A DNA stretch of 64,000 nucleotides from Algoriphagus lacus (GTDB lineage: Bacteria > Bacteroidota > Bacteroidia > Cytophagales > Cyclobacteriaceae). The stretch lies in NCBI RefSeq assembly GCF_003583985.1, contig NZ_QXML01000008.1, positions 62,001-126,000 of the forward strand, given 5' to 3'. Position numbers and translations under genes: made by a program. This document shows, in pieces, positions 27,946 to 37,635 of the stretch; position 1 is the first letter of the stretch, and every line of letters begins with the position of its first letter. The notes below the pieces were generated by a model. The model saw only the letters and a list, made by a program, of their open reading frames with translations, did not search any database and was not told where the DNA came from.

Positions 27946-30132
27946 TTAAGCCAGAGGAAGGATGACAGAGAAGGAAGTTCCCTTGTTTTCCTCTGAATTT
28001 ACCTCAATCACCCCACCGTGAGCTTTCACAATATCATATGCCAAGCTAAGTCCCAATCCAGTTCCCTGTCCGGTAGGTTTTGTGGTAAAGAATGGCTGGA
28101 AGATTTTTTCTCTGATCGACTCTGGTATACCTAAACCATTATCCTTGACCGTGATTTTTATGCTATCAGGTACTGCGGTTTTACCTTTACCTGTGTCTCC
28201 CTCTTTTACCTCACTGGAATACAGTGCTGTCGATACGGAAACTGTTGGTTGGTATGATTTTTCGCCTTTTTTACTCCTTTCATTTACTGCATAGAATGCA
28301 TTGTTGATTAGGTTCAACACTACTCTTCCAATGTCTTGAGATACTACTTCAACTTTTGGCAAATGAGGATCAAATTCAGTCGTAAAAATTGCATTGAAGT
28401 CTTTGTTTTTAGCTTGTATCCCGTGGTAAGACAGTCGAAGAAATTCTTCAACCAGATTGTTGATGTCAGTATCTACCTTGTCACCTACACTGGAACGGCT
28501 GTGTTCCAGCATGCCTTGGACTATTGAATCAGCTCTTCTGCCGTGCTGGTTGATTTTTTCCAAGTTTATTTTAATATCCTCACTGATGTCCTTGGCACCG
28601 AGTAGGTTCCCTTCTGCAAGTTCTTGCTTCATTTCATCGAGTAACTCGATGGAGACTTCTGAAAAGTTTTTTACGAAGTTCAACGGGTTTTTTATTTCAT
28701 GGGCAATTCCGGCTGTGAGTTCACCGAGACTGGCCATTTTTTCGGATTGGATCAATTGAGCCTGGGTTGATTTTAATTGATCCAACGCGAGTTCCACTTT
28801 CTCCCGTTGGGCATTAATTTCTTCCTTTTGTTCTTGAAGAATCTGATTTGCCTTTTGCTTACTTAGGTTGTTGCGGAAGAGGTAAATGCTGATTAATATG
28901 AAAATGAACAAGCCTGAAAAGGAAGCAAAAATGATAAGTCGTTGATTGAAAACGGCGGCATTTTTTAACTCAGTGTCTTTTTGAAGCAATTCAATTTCAG
29001 CTTCCTTTTTGTTCAATTCAAATTCGAATTGAAGCTGCTGGATCATTTGTTCCGTGCTGGATTTTTCGATTTCTTCCTTTACATTTTTTGAATTGATTTC
29101 ACTCTCATAGGCAGCTTTGTAATTACCGCTTAGCGCGTTGATCTCTGCAAGATTTTGATAAATGTCCAATAACTCATTTTTGGCCTCAGTTTCAATGGCG
29201 AGTAACCTTGCCCGCTCCAAGGTGCTGATTGCATTCTCAAAAACCCGCTGTTTTTTTTGGGTTTTTGCCAGTCCGATTAGGCTTTGAGTCAGCTCAAACT
29301 TTGCATCCTGTTTTTCTGCCAGTTCTATTGCCTGCGTATGGTAATTATATGCTTTTTGGAAATTGCCCAAGGAAGCATTGATTTCTCCTAGTTGGGTGAG
29401 GGGAAAGGTTGCGTCGACTGTCCCTTCCGATAATTTTAATGCAATTTCATGGTAATAAATGGAGGAATCGTACTTGGATTCAATGAAATAAACTTCCCCA
29501 ATATTCATGGATGCCGTCGCCATTCCCTGCTTTTCAGCTATGCCCTCAAATACTGCCAGGGATTTTTTGAAGAATGAAAGAGCTTCCTTGAACGTGTTTC
29601 TATTTTTGAGATAGACCGTTCCAATATTATTTAAGGAAGTGCCAATTCTTAATTTGTTATCCAGTTCCTCCGAGATCTTCAAAGACTCAAAGTGGAGCTC
29701 TAAAGCTTTTGAGCTATTTCCCAGCATGTAGTAAATGGAGCCAAGATTACTAAGAATATTTGCTTCTCCTGTTTTATTGTTGGTCTCCTGAAATAATTTA
29801 AGTGCCTCTTGAAAACTTAGAATCGCATCCTGAAATTGACCTTGTTGGGCAAATGCTCTTCCTTTTGCATTATGAGCTTTAGCCAGTCCGGGGCTGTATT
29901 CTATTTCTTCTCCTAATTTGATTGCTTCATCAAAATAAAAAAGTGCCTTCTTTACATCAGAACCAAGGTACTCAAGGCCTAAATCCAAATAGCGTGATAC
30001 TTTGGTACTGTCTTTTTCCAGTTTCTCTAGGTCATTCAAAAGGCTGTCAGTTCTGGAGATCTGAGCCAGACCTTTCGTTGAAAAAAAAGAAGCCAGTAAA
30101 ATCAACAAGAGTAATTGTCTTAAAAAATTCAT
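27946..30132 (-). CDS. TPR sensor histidine kinase
   Basis: A 728-residue membrane kinase. Order: signal peptide 1-23; seven or more TPR units at about 40-360 (periplasmic); a coiled coil to about 390; one membrane helix at about 395-417; a second coiled coil; then HisKA with the phosphorylated H478 in G-I-A-H-E-I-K-N-P; and a HATPase_c domain with N-L-I-N-N-A (N box), D-N-G-L-G-I-P (G1), F-F-T-T-K-P (F) and G-T-G-L-G-L-S (G2). HisKA of the L-G-E-L-T-A-G type is common in Bacteroidota. The TPR part likely senses a peptide or protein. No response regulator gene lies beside it, so it is an orphan kinase. Confidence 0.93.
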   Translation of the reverse strand: MNFLRQLLLLILLASFFSTKGLAQISRTDSLLNDLEKLEKDSTKVSRYLDLGLEYLGSDVKKALFYFDEAIKLGEEIEYSPGLAKAHNAKGRAFAQQGQFQDAILSFQEALKLFQETNNKTGEANILSNLGSIYYMLGNSSKALELHFESLKISEELDNKLRIGTSLNNIGTVYLKNRNTFKEALSFFKKSLAVFEGIAEKQGMATASMNIGEVYFIESKYDSSIYYHEIALKLSEGTVDATFPLTQLGEINASLGNFQKAYNYHTQAIELAEKQDAKFELTQSLIGLAKTQKKQRVFENAISTLERARLLAIETEAKNELLDIYQNLAEINALSGNYKAAYESEINSKNVKEEIEKSSTEQMIQQLQFEFELNKKEAEIELLQKDTELKNAAVFNQRLIIFASFSGLFIFILISIYLFRNNLSKQKANQILQEQKEEINAQREKVELALDQLKSTQAQLIQSEKMASLGELTAGIAHEIKNPLNFVKNFSEVSIELLDEMKQELAEGNLLGAKDISEDIKINLEKINQHGRRADSIVQGMLEHSRSSVGDKVDTDINNLVEEFLRLSYHGIQAKNKDFNAIFTTEFDPHLPKVEVVSQDIGRVVLNLINNAFYAVNERSKKGEKSYQPTVSVSTALYSSEVKEGDTGKGKTAVPDSIKITVKDNGLGIPESIREKIFQPFFTTKPTGQGTGLGLSLAYDIVKAHGGVIEVNSEENKGTSFSVILPLA

Positions 30133-30516
30133 ATCTGATAAAGTCTGCTTGGTTTTATTTTTTTAACACTACCGTGCTCTTTTTTGCCTTGCTAAAAAAA
30201 GGAATGGATTCAAGGATAATCAATATTGCCTAGGGTTTATTATGAAATAACTGGATTTGCATTTTATTTTTTCTGTGTTTCACGGAGCTATCAATCTTTT
30301 TTTGTCCGAATCCAAGATCAACATTTATTCAGACATCTGCCAAAGCCCAACAAAAACTAATAATTCTTATTAGGGTATTGATCAAATTTAACAAATTCTA
30401 CCATTAATTTTCTTTTAGCCCAGTCTTGTCCAGCCTTCGGATTTGACATTATGAGCTTACCATTTTTTTGAGTTTTAATTTTTCCCAAGCCTTTGAATTA
30501 ACCGTAAGGACAAAAA
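30133..30516. other. Intergenic stretch without a gene
   Basis: The 432-base gap between the kinase start and the end of the giant protease gene holds no credible gene. It must contain the kinase promoter, but no clear TAnnTTTG box was found on the minus strand. Near 30271-30288 a TTCTGTGTTTCACGGAG sequence resembles fragments of the interspersed CACAGAT-type element seen at 37636-37699, though the match is weak. Confidence 0.5.
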
Positions 30517-30548
30517 AAAAGAATGGAGTTTAGTCCATTCTTTTTCTA
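30517..30548 (-). terminator. Intrinsic terminator of the giant protease gene
   Basis: AAAAGAATGGA (30517-30527) and TCCATTCTTTT (30534-30544) form an 11-bp stem with loop GTTTAG. On the minus strand the stem is followed by a run of nine T residues. It lies 17 bases after the stop codon. Confidence 0.86.
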
Positions 30549-30564
30549 AGGATTGAAGAAGTCG

Positions 30565-33500
30565 TTAGTATTTCTTCATTACTCTGATGGTCTTAATTCC
30601 ATCCCTGGTTTGAATACTGATGAAATAGATTCCGGTATTCAACTGAGAGAAATCCAATTCAATTCGGCTTTCGCCTTGATGCCAGGTTCCTTTCCAAGGG
30701 AGATTTCTACCTAAAGCATCAGACAAGATCAAAGTTGATTCAGTAGGTGCAACATCCAAATGTCCTTCCAGAGTAATGTTAAGTCTGTTTATCACAGGGT
30801 TAGGATATGCTTTAATTTCTCCCAATTCCTCTTCACCAAACGTAGCAGAATTTATTTCAAGATTTTCAGAAGGCACGGTTCTTAGGTTTGCCAAAGTTTT
30901 TGCCTTAGGTCTAATGGCAATAGCCTGTGCAGCCCAGCTTTCTCCTGCACTAGCGGTAGCACTAAGATTACCTGTTGGTCCTGGATCATTTTGGATAGTG
31001 AAGGCCATCATATTAGAGGTAAGCCCTTGCTGATTATTTGGGTCGTCATAAACCTCAGTGAATCCTGAAGGTGGTGTCCAAGTTGCATTCTGCTTGTTGG
31101 TGAAGAATGCCATCACTAGGGTATTGCAGTCTACGGTAGTAAGGGATGGTGCGGTAGCTACCATGGCAGATGAGCCCGATGCGCCGCTATGGGAAACTAT
31201 CGGCCCGTCTTTGTGTGTTACATCTGCACCACTAATTCTCGAAATACCCATTGTCCATTTTGGACTTTGACTGATTCTGAATCCATAAGTTGCAGGTTCA
31301 CTGGCAGTCGCGACCTTATAGAAGGTGATCATAGCAACCTGATTGAGCTGGTTAGTTCGTCGAATCTCTTTCCAGCCTTGAGGTGGTGTCACAGCAGGGG
31401 ATTGACCTTTTTCAAACATTAAACCAACAATCAAAAGATCACCAGCTGTAGTATTTATCGGTTTTTTGATAACAGCCGGATTGCTTGTGTTTCCACTGCC
31501 CTTGGCAGTTTCAGAACTTCCTATTATCGGAGCTTCATTGATACATCCCACGATAGTTATGGAAGCAGGTTCTGAAGTTGCCTCTAGGTAATTTTCATTA
31601 CCCACAAATTTTGCGGTTACACTATATGTTCCCGGCCAAATCGGTGCTGAAGCAGTTGGACCATAACTTGTTTTTCCGGTTCCTACATAACTAAATGTGA
31701 TCAGGTCAGCAGCAAGCAATTCTGCAGGTTCGCCTATTCCAAAGGCAGTTGCAGTGGCAGCAATTGGCTCTCCGGTAAATTCGATTGGGCTAGCCGGTAC
31801 CGTTATGGTGACAGTCGGAGTTGCTTGTTTCACAATAAGATTGCCCCGGTTGATGGTAGTTACCTCGTAGTTTGAAGGTGAGACCAAGGTGATTATAGGA
31901 TCAACCTGGTAAGAACCTCCCGGTATTCGTACACTCACAGGGGTTGAAGTACTTCCTTTTAGAAGTGAATAAGTGATGGAACTCACCACAGATTCCACAG
32001 TGTCCTTCAAAGTTATTGGGTTACCAGTTTCATCCTTGAAAGATGTACTCAATCCAAACCCGGCAATTGCAGTGGCAAATTCAGGTGTGGCATCACCAAA
32101 TGTGATTTCACCTGGATTGGCTGAAGTAGTTGCTGTCAGTTCAGCTGGAATGATGGACAATTCGGCAGGCAAATAAGTGGCCTTGAAGTTTCTGGATTCA
32201 TAAGTTCCCGGAATGATGAAATGGTTGCCAACATCTGTTCCTGTGACCATGTTAATCGCGAAGAATTCGAGGTTAAAGGACTCGTCATTTTCCCCTACTT
32301 CTTCGCCGAAATCATAGAACTTTCCAATTGATTGATTTTCTCCTTCAGTTGCCAATTCGAGATCTTTTTCACCAAAAATTACCAGGGTATTGTCCTCGTT
32401 TACACTGCCTCCTTCGGTACTGTTGATGATTGTTCTCGAGTTGATAATGGTCCTGCCATTGATCATCGTGCGGGCATTGATAATGGTTCTTCCATTGATA
32501 ATGGTTCTTCCATTCACTATTGTTCGCGCATTGATCATGGTTCTGGCATTGATCATGGTTCTGCCGTTGATCGATACAGGCTTGAGTTCCTGGTTCTCTT
32601 GGCTCTCCAAATAATCAGCAAACGAGCTGGCAGGAACGTCAAATGCGGAATTGATGATTGGTCTGCTATTTATTATAGTCCTAGAATTGACCATGGTTCT
32701 GGCATTGATCATGGTTTTGGCACTCACCATGAAGCTTTTGTTGTTGAGACTTGCCTTATTGATAATCGTCTTTCCGTTGAAAATTCCCAACGGAAGCGTG
32801 GTGTCATCTGTTTGTTTGGCAAGTTCAAGTTGCTGTAAGTAATCTGCCAGGATTTCATTTTTAAGCTTATCCAAGTCTGAGATTAGCTGTTTTCCATCCG
32901 ATTCGATGAATTCCTGAGGAATGATGACTTCATACTTCAAGTTTTCGCTGATGGATTCCCCATACTTCAAAGAGGATTCTCCAGTCAAATCCACCGGTTT
33001 GATGGTGATAGGTAGGGGTTCCACTTTAAGGATACCCGGTCCATAGTTTCCTAGAGCATTATTCAGTCCATCATAGAGGAAAGTGCCGTCTCCTTGAACC
33101 ACTCCTACATAATTGAAGAAGTCGGAGAAAGCTACATCTGTTTGTGGATGTGAAGCAGTGATCACATAATTTCCCACTTCTGCTGATGAACCAGTGACTG
33201 TACTTGAAAGTGTCAAAGGAACCAAAGGACTGTTTTCATCCACAGGATTCAAGGTAAGCCCAACGTCCTCGAGCATTAGTGTGCTTTTTACCCAAGCATT
33301 ATCCTGGCGTTCATAAATACTCGCAGTGAATGGATCAAAGACTTGACCATACTTTTTGGTCTGATCATCTGCGCGAATGGCGATAGTCTTTTTGGTCGGA
33401 TCAAAGAAATAGGCAGGGCCTGCAGTTCCTCCATCTTTGCCTGTTTCGGAAATAGGATCATTTACCACAGTGACACCAGGATTTCCTTCAAAGGCTGGAA

Positions 33501-36500
33501 TTGTTACTTCCAAATATCCGACACCCTCCTCGTCTTCCTTATAGGTTGAGGTGACCGGTTCATCCCTGAGAAGTACCTCGGAACCTTCATATAGGTTGGT
33601 TCCTTTGATAACCAGAGTAAATTCGGTATCCCCTGGAGTGATGCCTGCGCCATAAACCAGTTCAAGATTTCCAGGTTTTGGTGCAGCAAGCTGAAGTAAA
33701 GCCTGATCAGCCCGGACAAGTCCTGAACCGGATTTGAAATCATCACCAGGGTCATGCATATCTTCAGCGCTTGTCTTCAATACCCTGCGGATGTCTGCAG
33801 GCAAACTTACCCCTACTTCGCTCTGCCAACCTTCTGGACTGGTCGTAGGATAGTATTTGAGTCGTGCCTGTTTAATTAATGCTGCAACTGCAGCTACATG
33901 CGGCGCTGCGGCAGATGTACCATAAAAGTTTGGAAAATCATCCCCTTCCAACTCGGGGGCAAACAGATCTACCGTGGTATTTACCCCATTTGGACCGGTG
34001 AAATCCGGCTTGGTACGAACATCACCATTCGTCATAGTTCCCCCTCTTGAGGAGAAGGTCGCTACGGTGAAAGGATCGGTTCCAGCAGGAACTAAGGCAG
34101 GATCAAATCCAAAAGCTGAGGTGTTAGCATATAGAACAGCTCCTACGGTCATTGCTCCTTCGGCATTTGCGTGTCCTACAACAGTAGAAGAGTTGATGCC
34201 GTTTTGATCGTTGGGGTCAAGTTCTCCACGGAATACCACATATTTAAATTTGATTCCTTTGTTGGAATCCAGATCTGAGCAGGTTCCACATTCTCTGGCA
34301 ATTACCAGATTGATAGTTGTTTCTTCTGTGACAGTGAAGGATAGAATTTCAAGCGGATCCCCATTTGAGTTGTTTCTGTTAAATCCGAAAAGCGGCACCC
34401 CATAATCCTTAAGGTAGATGTCCAGATCGTATTCACTACCTACCTGATCAATGGAATAGAGCGGATCATCCCATTGAAGTGCGATCATATAGACTGCAGG
34501 ACCATCTTTTCCTGGAAAAACTTTAATGGATTGTGTGGTTTTTCCATCGCTGAACTGATGGACCCGTCCACCATCAGTCCATTCGCCAAACTTCAACGGT
34601 AAACTTATTGATGGGTCTTGAACCGGATTAAATACTCCTTCGAAGGATTTATTACCAAAATTTCCAGCAGCAGTAAAATAGGAAACTCCTTTTGCGGCAA
34701 CTTCATTGACTGCTTTTGCGACTTTTCCATCACTAAAGAATGGCTCCGTGATGTAGGTAATATCATCTACAATGATGTCACTTCCTGCTAACGCAAGGTC
34801 GCGGATTCCCTGTGCGAAATCTCCCGCTGTGATCACACCTGTTCTAAACCCAAGTTGTGCGCCTGGAGCTACATCATGAACAATCTGCAGCATGGCACGG
34901 CCTTCGTCTGTTCCTTTTCCAAATCTTCCTGGCAAATCCCGGAAGAAATACAAGTCATTGGGAACGTCTCCGTTGTCAATGTCTGTTTGTATAGGATTGA
35001 CTCCTGCATCCGTTCGCGTCTTATAGCTGTCTGAAAGAACTCCGATTTTAATGCCGGTTCCGTCTATAGCTTGATCTCCTTCGGAATGAATGTATCCAGC
35101 ACGTACCAAGTTGGATCGCATCACCAGATCCCCTTGTGAGGTAGTTGCCCCTTTATTGGGTATCCCGGGGATGGCAGGCCGTACGTAATTGATTATTTCA
35201 TTATAGGCACTATTGTTCAGTTCCAACAAATTACCAATCGGGATAAAACCAGCAACGATCAAGGAATTGGGGTCTTGCTTCAATTCTTCCTCGGTAGGAG
35301 TTACAAATCCCAGACTTTCAAGTAAAGATTTGACAGCACTAAATTGATCCTTGAAATAGATCACTTCGATCAAAACTTCATTTCTTTCGGGATCTATGTA
35401 AAAGATTTCATTGGACTGAACAGTTTGGCCTCTTCGGAATATTTCATAAAGTGCTTTTAGCTCAGATCCAATTGGCTCATACATTTTTCCCTGAGAACAG
35501 ATGCCGAAAATTTGCCGGTCATTGACTGTTACTTTAATTGTACCAGAGACACTGCAATTTCCAGAGGTAGAAACTTCAATTATGTCTCCATTGGTTACCA
35601 AAACTGAATCAGGTGTACCAATTGTGATTCCTCCACGGGTGAAAACCAATTCCCCACCAACGACTGATACATAGTCCTTTAAATTGGCTATGGCTGTATT
35701 TCCTCCGTTTTCAATACTGCAGAGGACTGCATCTGTCACTGAAATAGTGGGTAGAGGACTCACAGTTACTGTAAAAGTCTTCGCAGTACCGCAATCACCC
35801 ACTGGAATGACTTCGATAATGTCGCCGTCTGACACTTGGATGGATCCAGGAGTAGCAATTTCTACTCCTGCTTTTTTGAAGATTAATCCTCCTGTATTCA
35901 CTGATGCATAGTCATTCAAATTGGCAATTGCTGTATTTCCTCCGGGTTCAGTACTGCAGAGGATTGCATCTGTCACAGTAATAGTGGGAAGAGGACTCAC
36001 ACTTACTGTAAATGTCTTTGGTGCACCACAGTTACCTTCTGAAGTAACCTCAATTATGTCGCCGTTTGTTACTTGGATGGAATCAGGTGTGGTTATTTGT
36101 ACTCCGCCTTTTTTGAAAATCAGATTACCAAAATCTACTGATGCATAATCAGTCAAATTGGCTATGGCTGTATTTCCCCCACTTACAGTACTGCAGAGGA
36201 CAGCATCTGTCACAGTGATAATGGGTACAGGATTTACATTTACATTTAGGCTACATTGAGTTGGCAAACAGGCTCCTGTGTTATCTACATAAACTGAAAC
36301 AGTCCCCGGAGTAGTCCAATTAATCTGAATGGAATTTGTGCCTTGACCTGAAAGGATCACTCCACCTCCTGTAACTGACCAATTATAGGAGAATGCTCCA
36401 GCAGGTACAGAATAAGATGCCGAAGTGCCGGAACATAAATCCGATGCCCCAATGATTGTACAATCCGGGTTAGGGTCAATTATGCCAGAGGCAGCTTGTA

Positions 36501-37197
36501 CAGAACGGTTTTGATTTCCTACCGAAGTTCCATTGATAGAAACTACTCGGGTATGGTAAGGTGATCCACTGATGCTGGAAGCAGAATTTCCATCGCCCCA
36601 GTCTTGTGCACTGGCAATGTGTCCACCCCAGGCAATAACTGCCGTATTATTTGGACCGTTAGCCCCAACTACGTTAAAAGTGATACTTACACGGGTGATT
36701 GCACTTGCCGAACTAGTGCTCTCTTGTATTAGATATTGAATGGCAGTGATCGTCCCACCATAAATAGCCATTCTTTTTTCAGAATCTTTCAGTTTGCTAA
36801 AACTTCCAACAGGTTGCGGAATGCCCGAGGGTGCTGGTATCGGAAAGAAGCTAGGATTTCCGGAGTTGGGGATTACTGTCTCACAAATCCGGTCAAAACT
36901 CGTGATGTAGTCTATAGCACTTTTGCTACCGGTTCGGGTATCCCATTCGATTACTACCGTATTAGGTCCAGGTCGTAATCTGGATATCGTCATTCGGTAA
37001 GGAATGGATTGCCCCTCTAAAAAATGACTGTTTCCGGAGTTGGAATTTCCCGTTGCCCAAACGATCGGGCTTATGGGGTCTTTGTCAATTCCGCCGTTTT
37101 GTCCTTGCTCAAGCGTTATTGATTGGGAGTAAGAAAAATTCACACTTAGCAAGAATGCGAATAATAGGCTAGAGCCTAATAGTAAGAATTTACGCAT
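30565..37197 (-). CDS. Giant secreted S8/S53-like protease with Ig-like, MBG, hexapeptide-repeat and T9SS domains
   Basis: A 2210-residue exported protein. Order: signal peptide 1-24; a beta-rich N-terminal region to about 320; three near-identical 79-residue Ig-like repeats (about 320-557); a linker; a subtilisin-fold protease domain at about 715-1140; a TIG-like domain to about 1235; MBG-like domains (K-Y-G motifs) with a hexapeptide repeat block inserted at 1494-1593; further MBG-like domains; a lectin-like beta domain at about 1870-2105; and a T9SS sorting domain from about 2125 (Y-P-N-P-V, then G-I-Y-F-I-S). Protease residues: D723 in L-S-D-S-Y, N846 in A-G-N-F-G-N, S1095 in G-T-S-A-A-A-P. 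The position of the usual H-G-T histidine is D-E-G-R (E765), so the base is probably glutamate. It should be surface-bound or released by T9SS. Substrate unknown. Confidence 0.92.
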   Translation of the reverse strand: MRKFLLLGSSLLFAFLLSVNFSYSQSITLEQGQNGGIDKDPISPIVWATGNSNSGNSHFLEGQSIPYRMTISRLRPGPNTVVIEWDTRTGSKSAIDYITSFDRICETVIPNSGNPSFFPIPAPSGIPQPVGSFSKLKDSEKRMAIYGGTITAIQYLIQESTSSASAITRVSITFNVVGANGPNNTAVIAWGGHIASAQDWGDGNSASSISGSPYHTRVVSINGTSVGNQNRSVQAASGIIDPNPDCTIIGASDLCSGTSASYSVPAGAFSYNWSVTGGGVILSGQGTNSIQINWTTPGTVSVYVDNTGACLPTQCSLNVNVNPVPIITVTDAVLCSTVSGGNTAIANLTDYASVDFGNLIFKKGGVQITTPDSIQVTNGDIIEVTSEGNCGAPKTFTVSVSPLPTITVTDAILCSTEPGGNTAIANLNDYASVNTGGLIFKKAGVEIATPGSIQVSDGDIIEVIPVGDCGTAKTFTVTVSPLPTISVTDAVLCSIENGGNTAIANLKDYVSVVGGELVFTRGGITIGTPDSVLVTNGDIIEVSTSGNCSVSGTIKVTVNDRQIFGICSQGKMYEPIGSELKALYEIFRRGQTVQSNEIFYIDPERNEVLIEVIYFKDQFSAVKSLLESLGFVTPTEEELKQDPNSLIVAGFIPIGNLLELNNSAYNEIINYVRPAIPGIPNKGATTSQGDLVMRSNLVRAGYIHSEGDQAIDGTGIKIGVLSDSYKTRTDAGVNPIQTDIDNGDVPNDLYFFRDLPGRFGKGTDEGRAMLQIVHDVAPGAQLGFRTGVITAGDFAQGIRDLALAGSDIIVDDITYITEPFFSDGKVAKAVNEVAAKGVSYFTAAGNFGNKSFEGVFNPVQDPSISLPLKFGEWTDGGRVHQFSDGKTTQSIKVFPGKDGPAVYMIALQWDDPLYSIDQVGSEYDLDIYLKDYGVPLFGFNRNNSNGDPLEILSFTVTEETTINLVIARECGTCSDLDSNKGIKFKYVVFRGELDPNDQNGINSSTVVGHANAEGAMTVGAVLYANTSAFGFDPALVPAGTDPFTVATFSSRGGTMTNGDVRTKPDFTGPNGVNTTVDLFAPELEGDDFPNFYGTSAAAPHVAAVAALIKQARLKYYPTTSPEGWQSEVGVSLPADIRRVLKTSAEDMHDPGDDFKSGSGLVRADQALLQLAAPKPGNLELVYGAGITPGDTEFTLVIKGTNLYEGSEVLLRDEPVTSTYKEDEEGVGYLEVTIPAFEGNPGVTVVNDPISETGKDGGTAGPAYFFDPTKKTIAIRADDQTKKYGQVFDPFTASIYERQDNAWVKSTLMLEDVGLTLNPVDENSPLVPLTLSSTVTGSSAEVGNYVITASHPQTDVAFSDFFNYVGVVQGDGTFLYDGLNNALGNYGPGILKVEPLPITIKPVDLTGESSLKYGESISENLKYEVIIPQEFIESDGKQLISDLDKLKNEILADYLQQLELAKQTDDTTLPLGIFNGKTIINKASLNNKSFMVSAKTMINARTMVNSRTIINSRPIINSAFDVPASSFADYLESQENQELKPVSINGRTMINARTMINARTIVNGRTIINGRTIINARTMINGRTIINSRTIINSTEGGSVNEDNTLVIFGEKDLELATEGENQSIGKFYDFGEEVGENDESFNLEFFAINMVTGTDVGNHFIIPGTYESRNFKATYLPAELSIIPAELTATTSANPGEITFGDATPEFATAIAGFGLSTSFKDETGNPITLKDTVESVVSSITYSLLKGSTSTPVSVRIPGGSYQVDPIITLVSPSNYEVTTINRGNLIVKQATPTVTITVPASPIEFTGEPIAATATAFGIGEPAELLAADLITFSYVGTGKTSYGPTASAPIWPGTYSVTAKFVGNENYLEATSEPASITIVGCINEAPIIGSSETAKGSGNTSNPAVIKKPINTTAGDLLIVGLMFEKGQSPAVTPPQGWKEIRRTNQLNQVAMITFYKVATASEPATYGFRISQSPKWTMGISRISGADVTHKDGPIVSHSGASGSSAMVATAPSLTTVDCNTLVMAFFTNKQNATWTPPSGFTEVYDDPNNQQGLTSNMMAFTIQNDPGPTGNLSATASAGESWAAQAIAIRPKAKTLANLRTVPSENLEINSATFGEEELGEIKAYPNPVINRLNITLEGHLDVAPTESTLILSDALGRNLPWKGTWHQGESRIELDFSQLNTGIYFISIQTRDGIKTIRVMKKY
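32419..32562 (-). repeat. 18-bp tandem repeat, 8 units, coding for R-T-[MI]-[IV]-N-[AGS]
   Basis: Eight in-register 18-bp units encode residues 1546-1593 of the giant protease: six-residue units of the form R-T-[MI]-[IV]-N-[AGS]. Several units are identical or nearly so at the DNA level (for example TCCATTGATAATGGTTCT twice on the plus strand), which points to duplication by slippage. Part of the coding region. Confidence 0.92.
32647..32718 (-). repeat. 18-bp tandem repeat, 4 units, second block
   Basis: Four further hexapeptide units (residues 1494-1517, beginning K-T-M-I-N-A and ending R-P-I-I-N-S), separated from the eight-unit block by a 28-residue non-repeat spacer. A degenerate N-G-K-T-I-I-N unit lies about 20 residues before it. 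Shares the GGCATTGATCATGGTT core with the eight-unit block. Confidence 0.88.
35520..36235 (-). repeat. Three tandem 237-bp repeats encoding Ig-like domains
   Basis: The landmark GCAGAGGAnnGCATCTGTCAC occurs at 35719, 35956 and 36193 on the plus strand, exactly 237 bases apart. Each unit encodes 79 residues with D-A-[VI]-L-C-S, G-G-N-T-A-I-A-N-L, D-I-I-E-V and a paired cysteine (G-N-C or G-D-C). These are Ig-like domains of the giant protease, duplicated in tandem. Confidence 0.9.
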
Positions 37198-37635
37198 TGA
37201 AAGTTAGTTTAAAATGAAAATGGGTAATAAAAACTTTTAAAATGTAAAGGACTTTGACAGTATTCAGAATCCCGCCCGTTTACTTAAATTTTCTTTCTCA
37301 GAAAAAGAATAAAATACAGAATAGCTTCTTCGAAAGACGAATAAAAAGATATGATTTTTTTTGTGTTTAATTTCTAAGAATAAAAAAAAACTTGGAATAA
37401 TGTAAAGAAACACAGGGAATTAGTTCGGATTTAAGCCCTTTTTTCAAGAATTATTAAAGATTGTTTTGAGGATTCGAATGCCTGAAGAATCTAAATTCAC
37501 TGAGAGGATAATAGCCTTTTTATGAACCTCGGGGGAAATGATTCGATTTGATGACTTGGTGGCCTGAAAAATAACTCAAAGGCCTAAAGCAGCGTGGTTT
37601 TTTTGGCGATTTTTTCTTTCTGGTAAAAAACAATC
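37198..37635. other. AT-rich intergenic stretch upstream of the giant protease
   Basis: No gene is visible. The 566-base gap between the protease start and the end of the glycosidase-SUMF1 gene is AT-rich near the protease and ends in the palindromic CACAGAT element. It must hold the protease promoter. I found no convincing TAnnTTTG box on the minus strand here. Confidence 0.5.

Noticed and set aside
32419..32718. Regularly spaced short repeats that could suggest a CRISPR array
   Set aside because: Units are 18 bp, contiguous without spacers, and keep the reading frame of the protein. No cas gene is near.
32332..32838. Plus-strand 168-codon frame rich in D-N-G-S-S and H-G-S-G repeats
   Set aside because: It is the antisense image of the 18-bp repeats in the protease gene; it has no leader or family match, and the minus strand carries a continuous 2210-residue protein.
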